NCBI GenBank assembly: GCA_023411405.1
Contig: JAEYOU010000188.1
Location: 1-15,434, forward strand
DNA from: Pseudomonadota bacterium
Lineage (GTDB): Bacteria; Myxococcota; Myxococcia; Myxococcales; Anaeromyxobacteraceae
Reading direction: 5' to 3'
Length of the DNA: 15,434 nucleotides
Shown here piece by piece: positions 14,811 to 15,434 of this stretch. Every line of letters begins with the position of its first letter. The stretch's first letter is position 1. A program made the translations under genes and the position numbers. The notes beneath the pieces are model-generated. The model ran no database searches. It had not been told where the DNA came from and saw only the letters and a list, made by a program, of their open reading frames with translations.

Positions 14811-15434
14811 CTAGAACGGCAAGGCTCCCCCGCCGCGCACGGCCCGCAAGACCTGCTGGACGTCCAGCGTGCGCGCGCGCGTGTCGATCTCCGGCGCGAA
14901 GCGCGCCTGGAGCCCCTTCGCCTGGTCGAACATCCCCTGGTACGCGCGCCGGAGCCCGTCGCCGTCGAGGCGGCGCCCGGCGCCGTAGTACTGTTTCGCG
15001 ACCTGCCCGAGCGCGTAGGTCGTGGCGAAGGAGAAGGCGGACCCGGTGGCCTGGCCGCCGAGCCCGCGGAGCAGGCCGCCGCCGAGCTTCCCGAGGAGCC
15101 CGCCGACGATCTTCCGGCCGAACTCCTCGACGTACTGCGAGGTGAGGCCCACGCCGGCGGTGGCGAGGAAGTCCTTCACGTGCCCGCGGTCCAGCTCGTA
15201 GCCGTGCCCGCGGCCGATCTCGTAGACCATCTTCATCTGCAGCGGAACGATGGCCATCGAGGCGAGCGACTGCGGCAACAGCTCCAGCGCGCCGTTCAGG
15301 ATGGCGTAGTTCAGGATGGAGCGATCGAGCGCCTCCACGTCGGGTCGGAGCGGCGGACCCTGCGGCGCGGCGCCGGCGCCCGGCGGTGGGGCCGTGGCCA
15401 CCGCGGTCTCGCCCGCGGGCGCCAGGGGCGCCGC
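14811..15434 (-). CDS. DUF697/YcjF-like membrane protein (5' end outside window)
   Basis: The frame is open from a TAG at 14811-14813 to the right edge. A GTG at 15401 could start a 196-residue protein, but the frame stays open for 11 more Ala/Pro-rich codons (…APAGETAVATAPPPG), so the true start probably lies outside. The conserved part matches DUF697: ILNYAILNGALELLPQSLAS, MAIVPLQMKMVYEIGRGHGY, then HVKDFLATAGVGLTSQYVEE. A Gly-rich hydrophobic stretch follows (IVGGLLGKLGGGLLRGLGG) and ATTYALGQVAKQYY. This looks like two or three membrane-associated helices; relatives in YcjF and in some GTPase fusions are inner-membrane proteins of unclear function. It converges with the cupredoxin-like gene with 28 bases between stops and no clear terminator. 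Confidence 0.8.
   Translation of the reverse strand, partial: AAPLAPAGETAVATAPPPGAGAAPQGPPLRPDVEALDRSILNYAILNGALELLPQSLASMAIVPLQMKMVYEIGRGHGYELDRGHVKDFLATAGVGLTSQYVEEFGRKIVGGLLGKLGGGLLRGLGGQATGSAFSFATTYALGQVAKQYYGAGRRLDGDGLRRAYQGMFDQAKGLQARFAPEIDTRARTLDVQQVLRAVRGGGALPF

Overview
The DNA is very GC-rich, with coding regions dominated by G/C third positions, GTG as a frequent start codon and long antisense open frames. The flagellar gene content, the GC bias and the downstream surface-sugar genes suggest a myxobacterial (Anaeromyxobacter-like) deltaproteobacterium. That placement is inference from style and content, not from a marker gene.

Positions 1-10213 (+ strand) hold one long flagellar/type III export operon. 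It contains the tail of fliF, then a short FliG-like gene, fliH, fliI, fliJ, a short FliK-like gene, flgD, flgE, a divergent FliM-like SpoA gene, fliN, fliO, fliP, a FliA-type sigma factor and a TPR protein. Most junctions are 4-base stop/start overlaps (ATGA or GTGA), so translation is probably coupled. FliH/I/J form the export ATPase complex, FliO/P belong to the export gate, FliF and the FliG/M/N-like proteins form the MS ring and C ring, FlgD/FlgE/FliK-like build the hook, and the sigma factor probably turns on late genes. fliQ, fliR, flhB, flhA, flgM, motAB and chemotaxis genes are not in the window. Several switch parts are reduced: the FliG-like protein has N- and middle-domain-like parts but no room for the torque domain, and the FliM-like protein shows no recognisable CheY-binding N-terminus.

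Positions 10298-13755 (- strand) hold a three-gene unit read right to left: a CsaB-like polysaccharide pyruvyl transferase, an FAD-dependent oxidoreductase overlapping it by 4 bases, and a DUF1349 (concanavalin-like) protein 75 bases further on. The operon and this unit converge at a hairpin near 10239-10267.

Positions 13756-15434 hold a small + strand gene with an excellent ribosome binding site and weak similarity to the first half of universal stress proteins, then a small exported cupredoxin-like protein with palindromes upstream. The window ends in a - strand DUF697/YcjF-like membrane protein whose start lies beyond the right edge. The most interesting point is the reduced C-ring set next to apparently complete export and hook genes: either a non-standard rotor or a flagellum used mainly for export. 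The co-transcribed sigma factor and TPR protein are the second point of interest.
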